Below are positions 50,568 to 58,335 of a stretch of 64,000 nt of DNA, one piece after another. A program made the position numbers and the translations under genes. Numbering within the stretch: position 1 is the stretch's first letter; every line of letters begins with the position of its first letter. The notes under the pieces are model-generated. The model was not told the DNA's origin and ran no database searches. It saw only the letters and a list, made by a program, of their open reading frames with translations. Source of the stretch: Bilophila sp964538355 (GTDB lineage: Bacteria > Desulfobacterota > Desulfovibrionia > Desulfovibrionales > Desulfovibrionaceae); assembly GCA_964538355.1 (NCBI GenBank), contig CAZIFC010000005.1, positions 68,724-132,723 of the forward strand, in the 5' to 3' direction.

Positions 50568-51853
50568 TCAAGAGAAAACCGTATGACGTCATGATTGCCG
50601 GAGGCGGTCTTTCCGGCCTCTCTGCGGCCCTGTTTGCGGCCAGGGCCGGGAAACGCCCCCTCCTCGTCACCAAGGGTTCCGGGGTGCTGGCCATCGGCGG
50701 CGGAACCATCGACGTGCTCGGCTACCGTTCCGACGGCACGCCCCTGTCTTCTCCTTTCGACGGATTCGAGAGCCTCGCCCCGCGCCACCCGTATTCCCTC
50801 ATCGGCGCGGAAACGGTCGGAAAGGCCCTGTCCGGCTTCCTCGAACTCTGCGAGGAAGGCGGCTGCCCCTACCTCTGCAACGGCGAACGCAACACCCGCG
50901 TGGTGACGGCTCTGGGCACCACCAAGCCGAGCTACCTCGTGCCGCATACCATGTCGATGCACGGCGTGGCGGAAGCAGCCAACCTCTTCATTGCGGGCGT
51001 GGAAGGCCTGAAGGACTTCTCTCCCGCGCTGGTGGCGCAGGGCCTGCAAACCCGCCGGGCCTACGCGGGCAAAAACATCGTCCCGGTCATCCTGCCCAGC
51101 CCGTTCCCGCTCCAGCGCGACCTGTCCACGCTGGATCTGGCCCGCTATCTCGACACCCCCGAGGGCATCCTCTGGCTGAGCAAGAGCCTGAACAAGCATA
51201 TCGTGCGCGGCATTCCCGGCGCGGTGTTCGTCCCGGCGATCCTCGGGACAGCCGCCAACAGCAACGTGCATACCGAACTGAAAAACCGCACCGGCCATAT
51301 CATCAACGAAATCTCCAGCCTGCCTCCGGCGGTGACGGGCCTGCGCCTGCACGCCCTGCTGCTCCGGCTGCTGAAAAAATATGATGTCGATCTGATCGAG
51401 CACGCCACCGTCACCGGCTCCGAAGTCACGGACGGGCACTGTTCCGCGCTGTTTACCACCAGCAACGGGCAGGAACGCCGCTACGAGGCGCGTTCTTTCA
51501 TCATCGCTACGGGCGGGGTGCTTGGCGAAGGCTTCGCAACCGAACCCGAACGCGCGTGGGAGCCGGTTTTCAACCTCGATCTGCCGCTGAACCCTTCCTC
51601 TCCCAACTGGTCGCTGCCGGAAGCCTATCCTTCCTGCCGCCAGACTCCGGGGACACCGCGCCCGTCGCACGGGTTTGCCCTCCTCGGCCCGGATGTGGAC
51701 GCCAAGCTACGCCCGCTCGGAAAGGACGGCACGCCCCTGTGCGACAACGTGTTCTTTGTCGGAAAGACGCTCGGGGGCTACGATCACGCCGCCGAAAAGT
51801 CCGGCAACGGCGTGGCGTTGTCCACGGCCTTCTTCGCAGCCATGAACGCCTGA
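50564..51853 (+). CDS. glpB: Anaerobic glycerol-3-phosphate dehydrogenase, subunit B
   Basis: Second flavoprotein subunit, which links GlpA to the membrane Fe-S subunit GlpC. It has 429 aa. The FAD/FMN site is YDVMIAGGGLSGLSAALFAA (residues 7-26). VLAIGGGTIDVLGY, GVLGEGFATEPERAWEPVF and FVGKTLGGYDHAAEKSGNGV match the family. Translation is coupled to glpA by a 4-base overlap; glpC starts seven bases after its stop. Confidence 0.94.
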   Translation: MIKRKPYDVMIAGGGLSGLSAALFAARAGKRPLLVTKGSGVLAIGGGTIDVLGYRSDGTPLSSPFDGFESLAPRHPYSLIGAETVGKALSGFLELCEEGGCPYLCNGERNTRVVTALGTTKPSYLVPHTMSMHGVAEAANLFIAGVEGLKDFSPALVAQGLQTRRAYAGKNIVPVILPSPFPLQRDLSTLDLARYLDTPEGILWLSKSLNKHIVRGIPGAVFVPAILGTAANSNVHTELKNRTGHIINEISSLPPAVTGLRLHALLLRLLKKYDVDLIEHATVTGSEVTDGHCSALFTTSNGQERRYEARSFIIATGGVLGEGFATEPERAWEPVFNLDLPLNPSSPNWSLPEAYPSCRQTPGTPRPSHGFALLGPDVDAKLRPLGKDGTPLCDNVFFVGKTLGGYDHAAEKSGNGVALSTAFFAAMNA

Positions 51854-51860
51854 GGTAGAC

Positions 51861-53090
51861 ATGAAACCCATTGAAACTGTAGATAAATGCACTACCTGTT
51901 CCACCTGCGTGGCCTATTGTCCCGTCACCCGGGCGACGCGGGCCTTCAAAGGCCCGAAGCTCACCGGGCCGTCGTCCGAGCGGTTCCGCCTCTATGACGA
52001 AACCGGCGGCGGGGAGATCTCGGAAATCGAGGCTCTGGACTACTGCTCCAACTGCAAAAACTGCGACATCGCCTGTCCGTCCGGGGTCAAGATTTCGACC
52101 CTGAACATGCTGGCCCGCGCCGACTACTGCAAGAAACACAGGCCGCCTCTGCGCGACTGGGTGCTTTCGCACGGGCACGCGCTGGGTCGGCTGGCCCGCC
52201 GTTTCCCCGGCTGGCTGGTCAAGGCAGGTTCCACCAACGCGCTGACCCGGCTCCTGCTGGATCAGTTCGGGGTGGACGCCCGCGCGCCCATGCCGGTCTT
52301 TGTGCCGCGCAGCTTTACCGAGTGGATGGGCGACCACGCCGCGCTCCTTTCCCTCTCCGACCAGGCCCGTCTCACCAGGAAGGTCATCTTCTTCCCCGGC
52401 TGTTATGTGAACGACTACGACCCGCAGGTCGGGCGCGATCTGGTCTTTCTGCTGGAGAAGGCCGGCTACGAGGTCATCGTCCCGGATTTCGAGTGCTGCG
52501 GCTTGCCGATGGTGGCGAACGGCTTCTTTGAGGATGCCCGCAGTGCCGCCTCGCGCAATGTCTCTCTGCTGGCTTCCGCCTCTGCCGAATCCATTCCGAT
52601 TCTGACGGTTTGCCCCAGCTGCCAGCTCATGCTCAAGCAGGAATACGGCGAATATTTCCCCGATCTGGAGTCGCATGCCGCGCTTGTTCCCCGTATTCAG
52701 GACGCCTGCGAGTTTCTCATCGGGCTGTTCGAGTCCGGCGCGCTGGCTCTGTCCCTCCGTGAGGATGCCGCCAAGCTCGTCTATCATGCGCCCTGCCATC
52801 TCCGGGCGCAGGGCATCGGCAAGCCGGGGCTGGATCTCCTCCGCATGGCTGGGGCGAATGTCGAAGATGCCCGCTCCGGCTGCTGCGGTATTTCCGGCAG
52901 TTACGGGTTCAAAAAGGAAAAGTACGACGTGGCGGCCTCGGTCGGTTCCGAACTTTTCGATGTCGTCAAGTCCAGCGGTGCGGAACGCTGCGTATCCGAG
53001 TGCGGAACCTGCCGTTTGCAGATCTCCCATCACACCGGGTTGCCGTCCGTGCATCCCATTTCGTGGGTGCGCGGGTTGGTGAAAGAGTAG
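51861..53090 (+). CDS. glpC: Anaerobic glycerol-3-phosphate dehydrogenase, subunit C
   Basis: Fe-S subunit that attaches GlpAB to the membrane and passes electrons to the quinone pool. It has 409 aa. Two [4Fe-4S] motifs occur near the N-terminus: CTTCSTCVAYCPVTRA (residues 10-25) and CSNCKNCDIACPSGVK (about 62-77). Two CCG domains follow (FFPGCYVNDY ... FECCGLPMV; YHAPCHLRAQG ... GCCGISGSYG), as in heterodisulfide-reductase-like subunits. GAGGTAGAC precedes the ATG. Last gene of the glp unit; repeat copy B begins 11 bases after its stop. Confidence 0.94.
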   Translation: MKPIETVDKCTTCSTCVAYCPVTRATRAFKGPKLTGPSSERFRLYDETGGGEISEIEALDYCSNCKNCDIACPSGVKISTLNMLARADYCKKHRPPLRDWVLSHGHALGRLARRFPGWLVKAGSTNALTRLLLDQFGVDARAPMPVFVPRSFTEWMGDHAALLSLSDQARLTRKVIFFPGCYVNDYDPQVGRDLVFLLEKAGYEVIVPDFECCGLPMVANGFFEDARSAASRNVSLLASASAESIPILTVCPSCQLMLKQEYGEYFPDLESHAALVPRIQDACEFLIGLFESGALALSLREDAAKLVYHAPCHLRAQGIGKPGLDLLRMAGANVEDARSGCCGISGSYGFKKEKYDVAASVGSELFDVVKSSGAERCVSECGTCRLQISHHTGLPSVHPISWVRGLVKE

Positions 53091-53101
53091 AGAGAAGATG
53101 T

Positions 53102-53187
53102 TGGAGGGGGGAAGGAGAACCTTTCTGGAGAAAGGCTTCTCCTTCCCCCCTCCAAACCTCCCCCCTTCCTCTCCCAAGACTTTTAAC
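53102..53187 (+). repeat. Dispersed 3'-UTR repeat, copy B (after glpC)
   Basis: Same design as copy A: TTGGAGGGGGGAAGGAGAAC, CCTTTCTGGAGAAAGG hairpin centre, C-rich right arm with AAACCTCCCCCC, then CCCAAGACTTTTAAC. The TATCGAATCCCTGTT end found in copies A and C is not kept. Confidence 0.8.
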
Positions 53188-53263
53188 TGGTGGGGAGGCT
53201 GCGCAACAGGAGTTCCGTTGTCTGTGGGGTTTGCGGAAAAGGGGATTGGAGAAAAGGCATGAG

Positions 53264-53296
53264 AAAAGGGAGCCTCCTGTGGAGACTCCCTTTTTT
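53264..53296 (+). terminator. Bidirectional terminator between glpC and the pilin gene
   Basis: AAAAGGGAGCCTCC pairs with GGAGACTCCCTTTT around TGT and is followed by a T-run; an A-run lies on the other side. It closes glpABC and the convergent pilin-like gene. Confidence 0.88.
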
Positions 53297-53312
53297 GTTG
53301 TTACATCATAAA

Positions 53313-53944
53313 TTAGTTACAAATAGGTGCACTGATAATCAATGCCTTGGCAAGGGTCACTTCAACAGAAGAAGGATCCTTGACCTTTTCAATAGATACA
53401 CTTGCAGCAATCTTTTCCTTTGTTCCTTCTTTTATCTTAAAACTCTCTTCACTAAGTGTTTCAGGCGCGGTTACGGACCAACCATTATAGCCTGTACCGT
53501 CTTTAATACCTGTGAATGCTTCTGCAATTGCAGCCGTTCTGGCAGCAGCACAGCCGCCACCAGTGGCGGTATCTCCCTCTCCATAAGAGTTTTTCAATAA
53601 ACTCTGTCCAAAAGACAAATTAAGGCGAGCCTGAACTTCTGCGATAAAGGCTGCTGCTGCTTTCTGTCGAGCTTCTTCCTGCATATCATAATATTTGGGG
53701 ACGGCGACAGCGGCGAGGATGCCGAGGATGACCAAAACGGAAATGATTTNNNNNNNNNNNNNNNNNNNNNNNNNNNNNNNNNNNNNNNNNNNNNNNNNNN
53801 NNNNNNNNNNNNNNNNNNNNNNNNNNNNNNNNNNNNNNNNNNNNNNNNNTTGGGGACGGCGACAGCGGCGAGGATGCCGAGGATGACCAAAACGGAAATG
53901 ATTTCAATGAGCGTAAAGCCCTGCTGCCCTCTAAGATTTCGCAT
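53313..53944 (-). CDS. Type IV pilin-like protein (interrupted by a 100-N scaffold gap)
   Basis: Prepilin with the class III signal GQQG then FTLIEIISVLVILGILAAVA: prepilin-peptidase Gly at -1, Phe +1 and Glu +5. A hydrophobic N-terminal helix follows, and a secreted head domain with Cys in GGGCAAAR and the terminal PICN (possible disulfide). The gap 53750-53849 is flanked by the same 55 bases on both sides. Removing 155 bases (the gap plus one copy) restores an open frame of 477 bases, 158 aa. ATG 53944 follows GGAGGTTACA. No other pilus genes are nearby, so it is an isolated pilin or pseudopilin. Confidence 0.8.
53695..53904. other. Assembly gap: 100 N between two identical 55-base flanks
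   Basis: Bases 53695-53749 and 53850-53904 are identical, and exactly 100 N lie between them. This is the pattern of two contigs that overlap by one k-mer but were scaffolded with a default gap. The pilin frame closes only if the copies are merged. Confidence 0.9.
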
Positions 53945-54117
53945 TGTAACCTCCGCGTCTGGGTTGAGGGGGAAAGATTGAAGGGATGTGGTGCATGGAA
54001 GCTCCTCTCCGTGTCCACACTACTTATTGATCTATATAGACTTTCAAATTTATGAAGTAAAGCCATTTTCCCCGCACCTGTAATCCGCCAAAATCATACC
54101 CATTCCACACCGGACAG

Positions 54118-54148
54118 AAAAAAAGCCTCCCCCGAAACGGAGGAGGCA
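54118..54148 (-). terminator. Rho-independent terminator after feoB
   Basis: On the minus strand GCCTCC pairs with GGAGGC around a short loop and is followed by a run of seven T. It lies downstream of repeat copy C. Confidence 0.85.
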
Positions 54149-54166
54149 TACCCTGTATTCCCTGCG

Positions 54167-54270
54167 AACAGGGATTCGATAAACGTAAAAGTCTTTGGAG
54201 AGGAGGGGGTGGGGCTTGGGGAGGGGGAGGAGTAACCTTTCTCCAGAAAGGTGCTCCTCCCCCTCCCCAA
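54167..54270 (-). repeat. Dispersed 3'-UTR repeat, copy C (after feoB)
   Basis: Read on the minus strand it starts 18 bases after the feoB stop: GGGGAGGGGGAGGAG, centre CCTTTCTGGAGAAAGG, C-rich arm, CCAAAGACTTTTACG, then TTATCGAATCCCTGTT, identical over these last 16 bases to copy A. A terminator follows. Confidence 0.82.
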
Positions 54271-54287
54271 CAATCCAATCCAACCCC

Positions 54288-56483
54288 CTACATGAACATC
54301 ATAGCCACATGCCGCACGGTAACGGCGGCTCCGAAGGCGACCAGCGTGTTGAAAACCATGCTGAACACGGGCCAGCCCCACGAGCCTGTCTCCTGCCGAA
54401 TGGCGGCTACCGTGACAAGACAAGGCGCATACAGCAATACAAAAACCAGCAACGCCAACGCGGTAGCCGGCGTCCAACGCCCGTCGGCGCGGATCTGCTG
54501 GGCGAGCGGCGTAGGATCTTCGGGGTCCACCTCGCCAAGCGAATAGGCCGTGGCAAGCGTGGCGACAATCACTTCCTTGGCGGCAAAACCGCCCACCAGC
54601 GCAATGTCCGTCCGCCAGTCAAACCCGGCGGGCTGCGTCAAAGGCTCCAGAGCCATGCCCATGCGCCCGGCAAAAGAATGCTGCAAGGCCGCTTCCGCAC
54701 GTTCGCCGTGCAGGGCCGCAAGCTGATCTTCCAACGCCGCAACAGCACCCCCGGACGCCTTCGCCGCATCCAGATCCGCCTCGATGGTCTGCTGCACTCC
54801 GGCAAAATGCGCCCGCGTATCCAAAGGCAGCTGCGGATAGGCCATCGCTGCCCACAAGATGATCGAAATGGCGAGAATGACCGTACCGGCCTTCTTCAAA
54901 TATTCAAACGTCCGTTCCCCGGTATGGATCGCCAGCCCGAGCATGGTGGGCAGGCGGTACGGCGGCAGCTCCATCACAAACGGCGTGGAAGGCCCCTTGA
55001 TGATGGTCGAGCGCAGAAGCCGCGCCGTGAGCAGGGCGACAATCCAGCCCGTCAGCGTCAGGCCGAACATCACCGCCGCTTCGTGACCGGGAAAGAAAAC
55101 ACCGGAAAAGAGAATGAACACCGGCAGCTTGGCCCCGCAAGCCATAAAGGGGACCGTCAGGAGCGTCGCCATCTTCTCGCGGGGGCTTCGCAGGGTGCGC
55201 GCCGCCAAAACACCGGGCACGGCACAGCCGCCCGCAATGCCGCCGCCCACGATGAACGGCATCACCGAGCACCCGTGCAGGCCGAAAATGCGGAAAATCC
55301 GGTCGAGCATGTAGGCCATGCGCGCCATGTAGCCCGTATCCTCAAGAAAAGATATCTGGAGGAAAATCAGCATAATCAGCGGGACAAAGCTCATCACGCC
55401 GCCCACACCGTCGATGATGCCCGACAGCACCAGCGACTTGAGCTGACCATCCGGGAGTACCGCGTCCGCCCCTTCACGCAGCAGGCCGAAACCGGCCTCC
55501 ACCCACCCCATCGGGATTTCACCGATCTTGAAGGTCACGGTATACAGCAGATACAGCACGCCGAGCATGATCAGCGGACCCATGAACGGATGCGTGAGCA
55601 CCTTGTCCATGCGGTCGGAAAGCTGAATGCGCGCGTGCATGTCCTGCCGCCGCACCAGCACGCCGTCACGCAGCAGGGAAGAAATGAAGCCGTAGCGGTA
55701 ATCCGCAATGACCGCCTCGGGCCAGGTGTTGAGCGTATCCTTCAGATGGCGGGTAACCTCGTCCACCTGCCGCTCCAGTGCGGCGGCCAGATCCGGGGCT
55801 TCGCTCCGGGTTCGGGACAGGATTTCCTCATCCATTTCCAGAAGCTTGATGGCAACCCACCGCGCCGGGTACTCCGAGGCCAACAGCCCCGCTTCCCCGA
55901 TGGCGGACTCCATTTCCCGCAAAACCGGATCGAGATCCGGGCCATAGGAAATGTGCAGAGGCTGCCACGGCTCGCCGCGCTTCGTGGAGATATAGGACTC
56001 CGTCGCCTTGATGAGTTCGGGAAGCCCCTCTCCCGTGCGGGCCACGGTCGCCAGCACCGGGAACCCCAGACGCTGCGAGAGCCGCTCCTGATCGATGGTC
56101 ATGCCCTGCTGGGCCGCCTCATCCATCATGTTCAGGGCCAGCACCACGGGGACGCCAAGCTCAAGGAGCTGGATGGTCAGGTAGAGGTTGCGCTCCAAGG
56201 CTCCGGCGTTGAGGACATCGATGACCACATCCGGGCGTTCCTGCGCCAGAACATGGCGGGCTACCGTCTCTTCCTGCGTGTAGGCCGTCAGGGAGTACGT
56301 CCCCGGCAGGTCGATGACCCGCACGGATTCACCGGAAGACAGGCGGATGAAACCTTCCTTTTTCTCTACCGTGATGCCGGGATAGTTCCCGACATGCTGG
56401 TGCGAACCCGTCAGCGAATTGAAGGCCGTGGTCTTGCCCGAATTCGGATTGCCCGCAAGAGCGATTGTCAGCTGGGAATTCAT
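54288..56483 (-). CDS. feoB: Ferrous iron transporter FeoB
   Basis: Fe(II) uptake protein of the inner membrane with a cytosolic G domain. It has 731 aa. G1 is AGNPNSGKTTAFNSL (residues 10-24), G3 DLPGTYSLTAYT, G4 NMMDEAA. The membrane half contains the gate segments MPFIVGGGIAGGCAVPGVLA and VPFMACGAKLPVFILF, with the conserved Cys of FeoB pores, and LVGGFAAKEVIVATLATAYS near the C-terminus. A Glu/Ala-rich insert (about 575-620) lies between helices. Its ATG overlaps the feoA stop. Followed by repeat copy C and a terminator. Confidence 0.96.
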   Translation of the reverse strand: MNSQLTIALAGNPNSGKTTAFNSLTGSHQHVGNYPGITVEKKEGFIRLSSGESVRVIDLPGTYSLTAYTQEETVARHVLAQERPDVVIDVLNAGALERNLYLTIQLLELGVPVVLALNMMDEAAQQGMTIDQERLSQRLGFPVLATVARTGEGLPELIKATESYISTKRGEPWQPLHISYGPDLDPVLREMESAIGEAGLLASEYPARWVAIKLLEMDEEILSRTRSEAPDLAAALERQVDEVTRHLKDTLNTWPEAVIADYRYGFISSLLRDGVLVRRQDMHARIQLSDRMDKVLTHPFMGPLIMLGVLYLLYTVTFKIGEIPMGWVEAGFGLLREGADAVLPDGQLKSLVLSGIIDGVGGVMSFVPLIMLIFLQISFLEDTGYMARMAYMLDRIFRIFGLHGCSVMPFIVGGGIAGGCAVPGVLAARTLRSPREKMATLLTVPFMACGAKLPVFILFSGVFFPGHEAAVMFGLTLTGWIVALLTARLLRSTIIKGPSTPFVMELPPYRLPTMLGLAIHTGERTFEYLKKAGTVILAISIILWAAMAYPQLPLDTRAHFAGVQQTIEADLDAAKASGGAVAALEDQLAALHGERAEAALQHSFAGRMGMALEPLTQPAGFDWRTDIALVGGFAAKEVIVATLATAYSLGEVDPEDPTPLAQQIRADGRWTPATALALLVFVLLYAPCLVTVAAIRQETGSWGWPVFSMVFNTLVAFGAAVTVRHVAMMFM

Positions 56484-56833
56484 GACGCCTGCTCTGTCTG
56501 GGCCAGAGGTTCGACGACAATATAGTCGGCCTCGTTGTTCCTGAGGCTGAGGGTAAAGCCCGGCAGGCGCAGGGCCACCGGATCCCGCAGGGGAGCGCGC
56601 CCCACAACCTCGACTTCCGCACCGGGGATAAGCCCCATGTCGCGGATGCGCCGCCCAAGCTCGCCGCTGGCCTGCACATGCGCGATCCGGGCCTTCTGGC
56701 CTTCCTTCATCTTGCGGAGGGAAATCAGCCCGGAGTCCAGCATTTCCTGCGAGACGGGACAGCCTTCACCGCCGCACGAACAGGCGCGGCTGCAATCGTT
56801 TTCTCCACGATGCCTATGACAAAATCCAAACAT
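56480..56833 (-). CDS. feoA: FeoA with Cys-rich N-terminal extension
   Basis: Small SH3-like partner of FeoB. It has 117 aa; the FeoA domain is residues about 36-112 (SLRKMKEGQKARIAHVQASG, RRIRDMGLIPGAEVEVVGRA, GFTLSLRNNEADYIVVE). The first 35 residues form an extension, MFGFCHRHRGENDCSRACSC followed by GGEGC, with five Cys and two His, which resembles a metal-binding patch and is not part of classical FeoA (about 75 aa). CAGGAGTTGCC supports this start, and no later Met has a site. Coupled to feoB. Confidence 0.9.
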   Translation of the reverse strand: MFGFCHRHRGENDCSRACSCGGEGCPVSQEMLDSGLISLRKMKEGQKARIAHVQASGELGRRIRDMGLIPGAEVEVVGRAPLRDPVALRLPGFTLSLRNNEADYIVVEPLAQTEQAS

Positions 56834-56849
56834 GGCAACTCCTGGGAAG

Positions 56850-57062
56850 CTATCTTGACGTCCGGCCGGAACGCCGGTCAGGGAAGGCGCAGCCGCGCCC
56901 CCGACGGGCTCCGTGGCAACCGGCGCAGCCGCCGTTGCAGACCGGACGCTTCATGGTATTGATGCTGCGGCCCGCGTACCACGCCGCCGCTAGAATAATC
57001 ACGACGAGCAACGCCTCCCACGGGAACCCGCTTCCGGCAGACACGACTGTTTCCGCGTCCAT
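56850..57062 (-). CDS. FeoB-associated Cys-rich membrane protein
   Basis: A 70-aa protein with one N-terminal membrane helix (WEALLVVIILAAAWYAGRSI, residues about 15-34), then RPVCNGGCAGCHGARRGRGC with four Cys and a basic tail. This layout is that of the FeoB-associated Cys-rich membrane proteins often found in the same operon, which may assist Fe(II) entry. ATTGGAGGGCAT precedes its ATG. First gene of the feo unit, 16 bases before feoA. Confidence 0.85.
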   Translation of the reverse strand: MDAETVVSAGSGFPWEALLVVIILAAAWYAGRSINTMKRPVCNGGCAGCHGARRGRGCAFPDRRSGRTSR

Positions 57063-57101
57063 ATGCCCTCCAATGATAACGGTACTATCGGAACTGCTCT
57101 T

Positions 57102-57129
57102 TCTATATGTTTTTGAAAATAAATGTCAA
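57102..57129 (-). promoter_or_regulatory. feo promoter with overlapping Fur-box-like site
   Basis: On the minus strand TTGACA (57129-57124) and TATAGA (57107-57102) are 16 bases apart. The plus-strand sequence TGAAAATAAATGTCA (57114-57128) matches 11 of 14 symmetric positions of the 7-1-7 Fur consensus and overlaps the -35 box. This fits repression by Fur-Fe(II). Assignment is by eye. Confidence 0.55.
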
Positions 57130-57168
57130 TTGCAGAATGAGAACATTTTGGAGGCCCGGCCCGGTTCC

Positions 57169-57197
57169 TTGCCCTTAACCAGTACATAGTCTATACT
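57169..57197 (+). promoter_or_regulatory. Sigma-70 promoter of the dipeptide ABC ATPase gene
   Basis: TTGCCC (57169-57174) and TATACT (57192-57197) are 17 bases apart, 33 bases before the ATG at 57230. Confidence 0.6.
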
Positions 57198-57229
57198 TTT
57201 TTCATTGCGAACTTTCTTTGGAGCCTTCC

Positions 57230-58246
57230 ATGACCCTTTCCGCCCCTCTTTCCCCTGCGGATGCCCCCGCCGCCGCTCCCCTGCTGCAGGCGGAAGGGAT
57301 CACCGTCCGTTTCGAGGCCGACCAGCCTTTCGACGTTGTACGCGACGTGTCCTTTGCGCTGTATCCGGGCCGTACCCTCTGTCTCGTAGGCGAATCCGGC
57401 TGCGGCAAGAGCATGACGGCCCTCTCCCTCCTGCGCCTCATTCCCGAGCCGGGCCGCCTTGCCTCCGGGCGCATCCTGCTGGACGGGCAGGATCTCGCGG
57501 AACGCTCCGAATCCGGCATGGAACGCGTGCGGGGACGGGACATCGGCATGATCTTTCAGGAGCCGATGACCTCCCTCAACCCGGTCATCCGGGTAGGGGA
57601 ACAGGTCGCAGAGCCGCTGATCCGGCACCTGCGGCTCTCCAGGAAGGACGCTCTGGCGCAGGCCGTGGAACTGTTCCGGCAAGTAGGCATCCCCGCTCCG
57701 GAAATGCGTGTGCGCGACTACCCACACCAGCTTTCCGGCGGCATGCGCCAGCGGGTCATGATCGCCGCGGCTCTGGCCTGCAAGCCCCGGGTTCTCCTTG
57801 CCGACGAACCCACCACCGCCCTTGACGTCACCATTCAGGGCCAAATCCTTTCCCTGCTTGGCGGCCTGTCCCGGGAGAACGGCATGGGGCTGCTGCTCAT
57901 CACCCACGATCTGGGCGTAGTCGCGGAAATGGCCGATACGGTGGGCGTCATGTACGCCGGGCGCATCGTCGAGCAGGCCCCCGTCCGGGATCTGTTTGCA
58001 TCGCCCCTGCACCCCTACACGCGGGGGCTTATCCGCTCCGCCCCCACGCTCGACACGCCCCACACGGCGCGGCTTGACGCCATTCCCGGCACGGTGCCTT
58101 CTCCCGCAGCCCTCCCGCAGGGCTGCCCCTTCCGTCCCCGCTGCACCGAGGCCGACGGACGTTGCCTCGAACAGCCGCCGCTTCTCCGCCTCGACGGGGC
58201 GGGCGGCAGCCGGGAAGTGCGCTGCTGGCGGGCGGGGAAACAGTGA
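57230..58246 (+). CDS. Peptide/nickel-type ABC transporter ATP-binding protein (DppD/OppD family)
   Basis: ATPase of a DppD-like importer, 338 aa. Walker A LVGESGCGKSMTALSLLRLI (near 55), Q-loop MIFQEPMTSLNPVIRVGEQV, signature LSGGMRQRVMIAAAL, Walker B VLLADEPTTALDVTIQ, His switch LLLITHDLGVV, and the C-terminal oligopeptide-transport domain (CPFRPRCTEADGRCLEQPP), in which Cys may bind an Fe-S cluster. No permease or binding-protein gene is adjacent, so the rest of the transporter must be elsewhere. ATG 57230 (GGAG site) is preferred over an upstream TTG. Confidence 0.88.
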   Translation: MTLSAPLSPADAPAAAPLLQAEGITVRFEADQPFDVVRDVSFALYPGRTLCLVGESGCGKSMTALSLLRLIPEPGRLASGRILLDGQDLAERSESGMERVRGRDIGMIFQEPMTSLNPVIRVGEQVAEPLIRHLRLSRKDALAQAVELFRQVGIPAPEMRVRDYPHQLSGGMRQRVMIAAALACKPRVLLADEPTTALDVTIQGQILSLLGGLSRENGMGLLLITHDLGVVAEMADTVGVMYAGRIVEQAPVRDLFASPLHPYTRGLIRSAPTLDTPHTARLDAIPGTVPSPAALPQGCPFRPRCTEADGRCLEQPPLLRLDGAGGSREVRCWRAGKQ

Positions 58247-58251
58247 AACGG

Positions 58252-58279
58252 TTGCCGAATCCCTGTTTTGTCCTATATA
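58252..58279 (+). promoter_or_regulatory. Candidate promoter of grpE
   Basis: TTGCCG (58252-58257) and TATATA (58274-58279) are 16 bases apart, 56 bases upstream of grpE. No CIRCE (HrcA) repeat is seen. Confidence 0.5.
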
Positions 58280-58335
58280 GGATGTTGACGGATGGCCTCG
58301 TGTCCATCCGCCGAATATGTTTTCAAGGAGCGACC

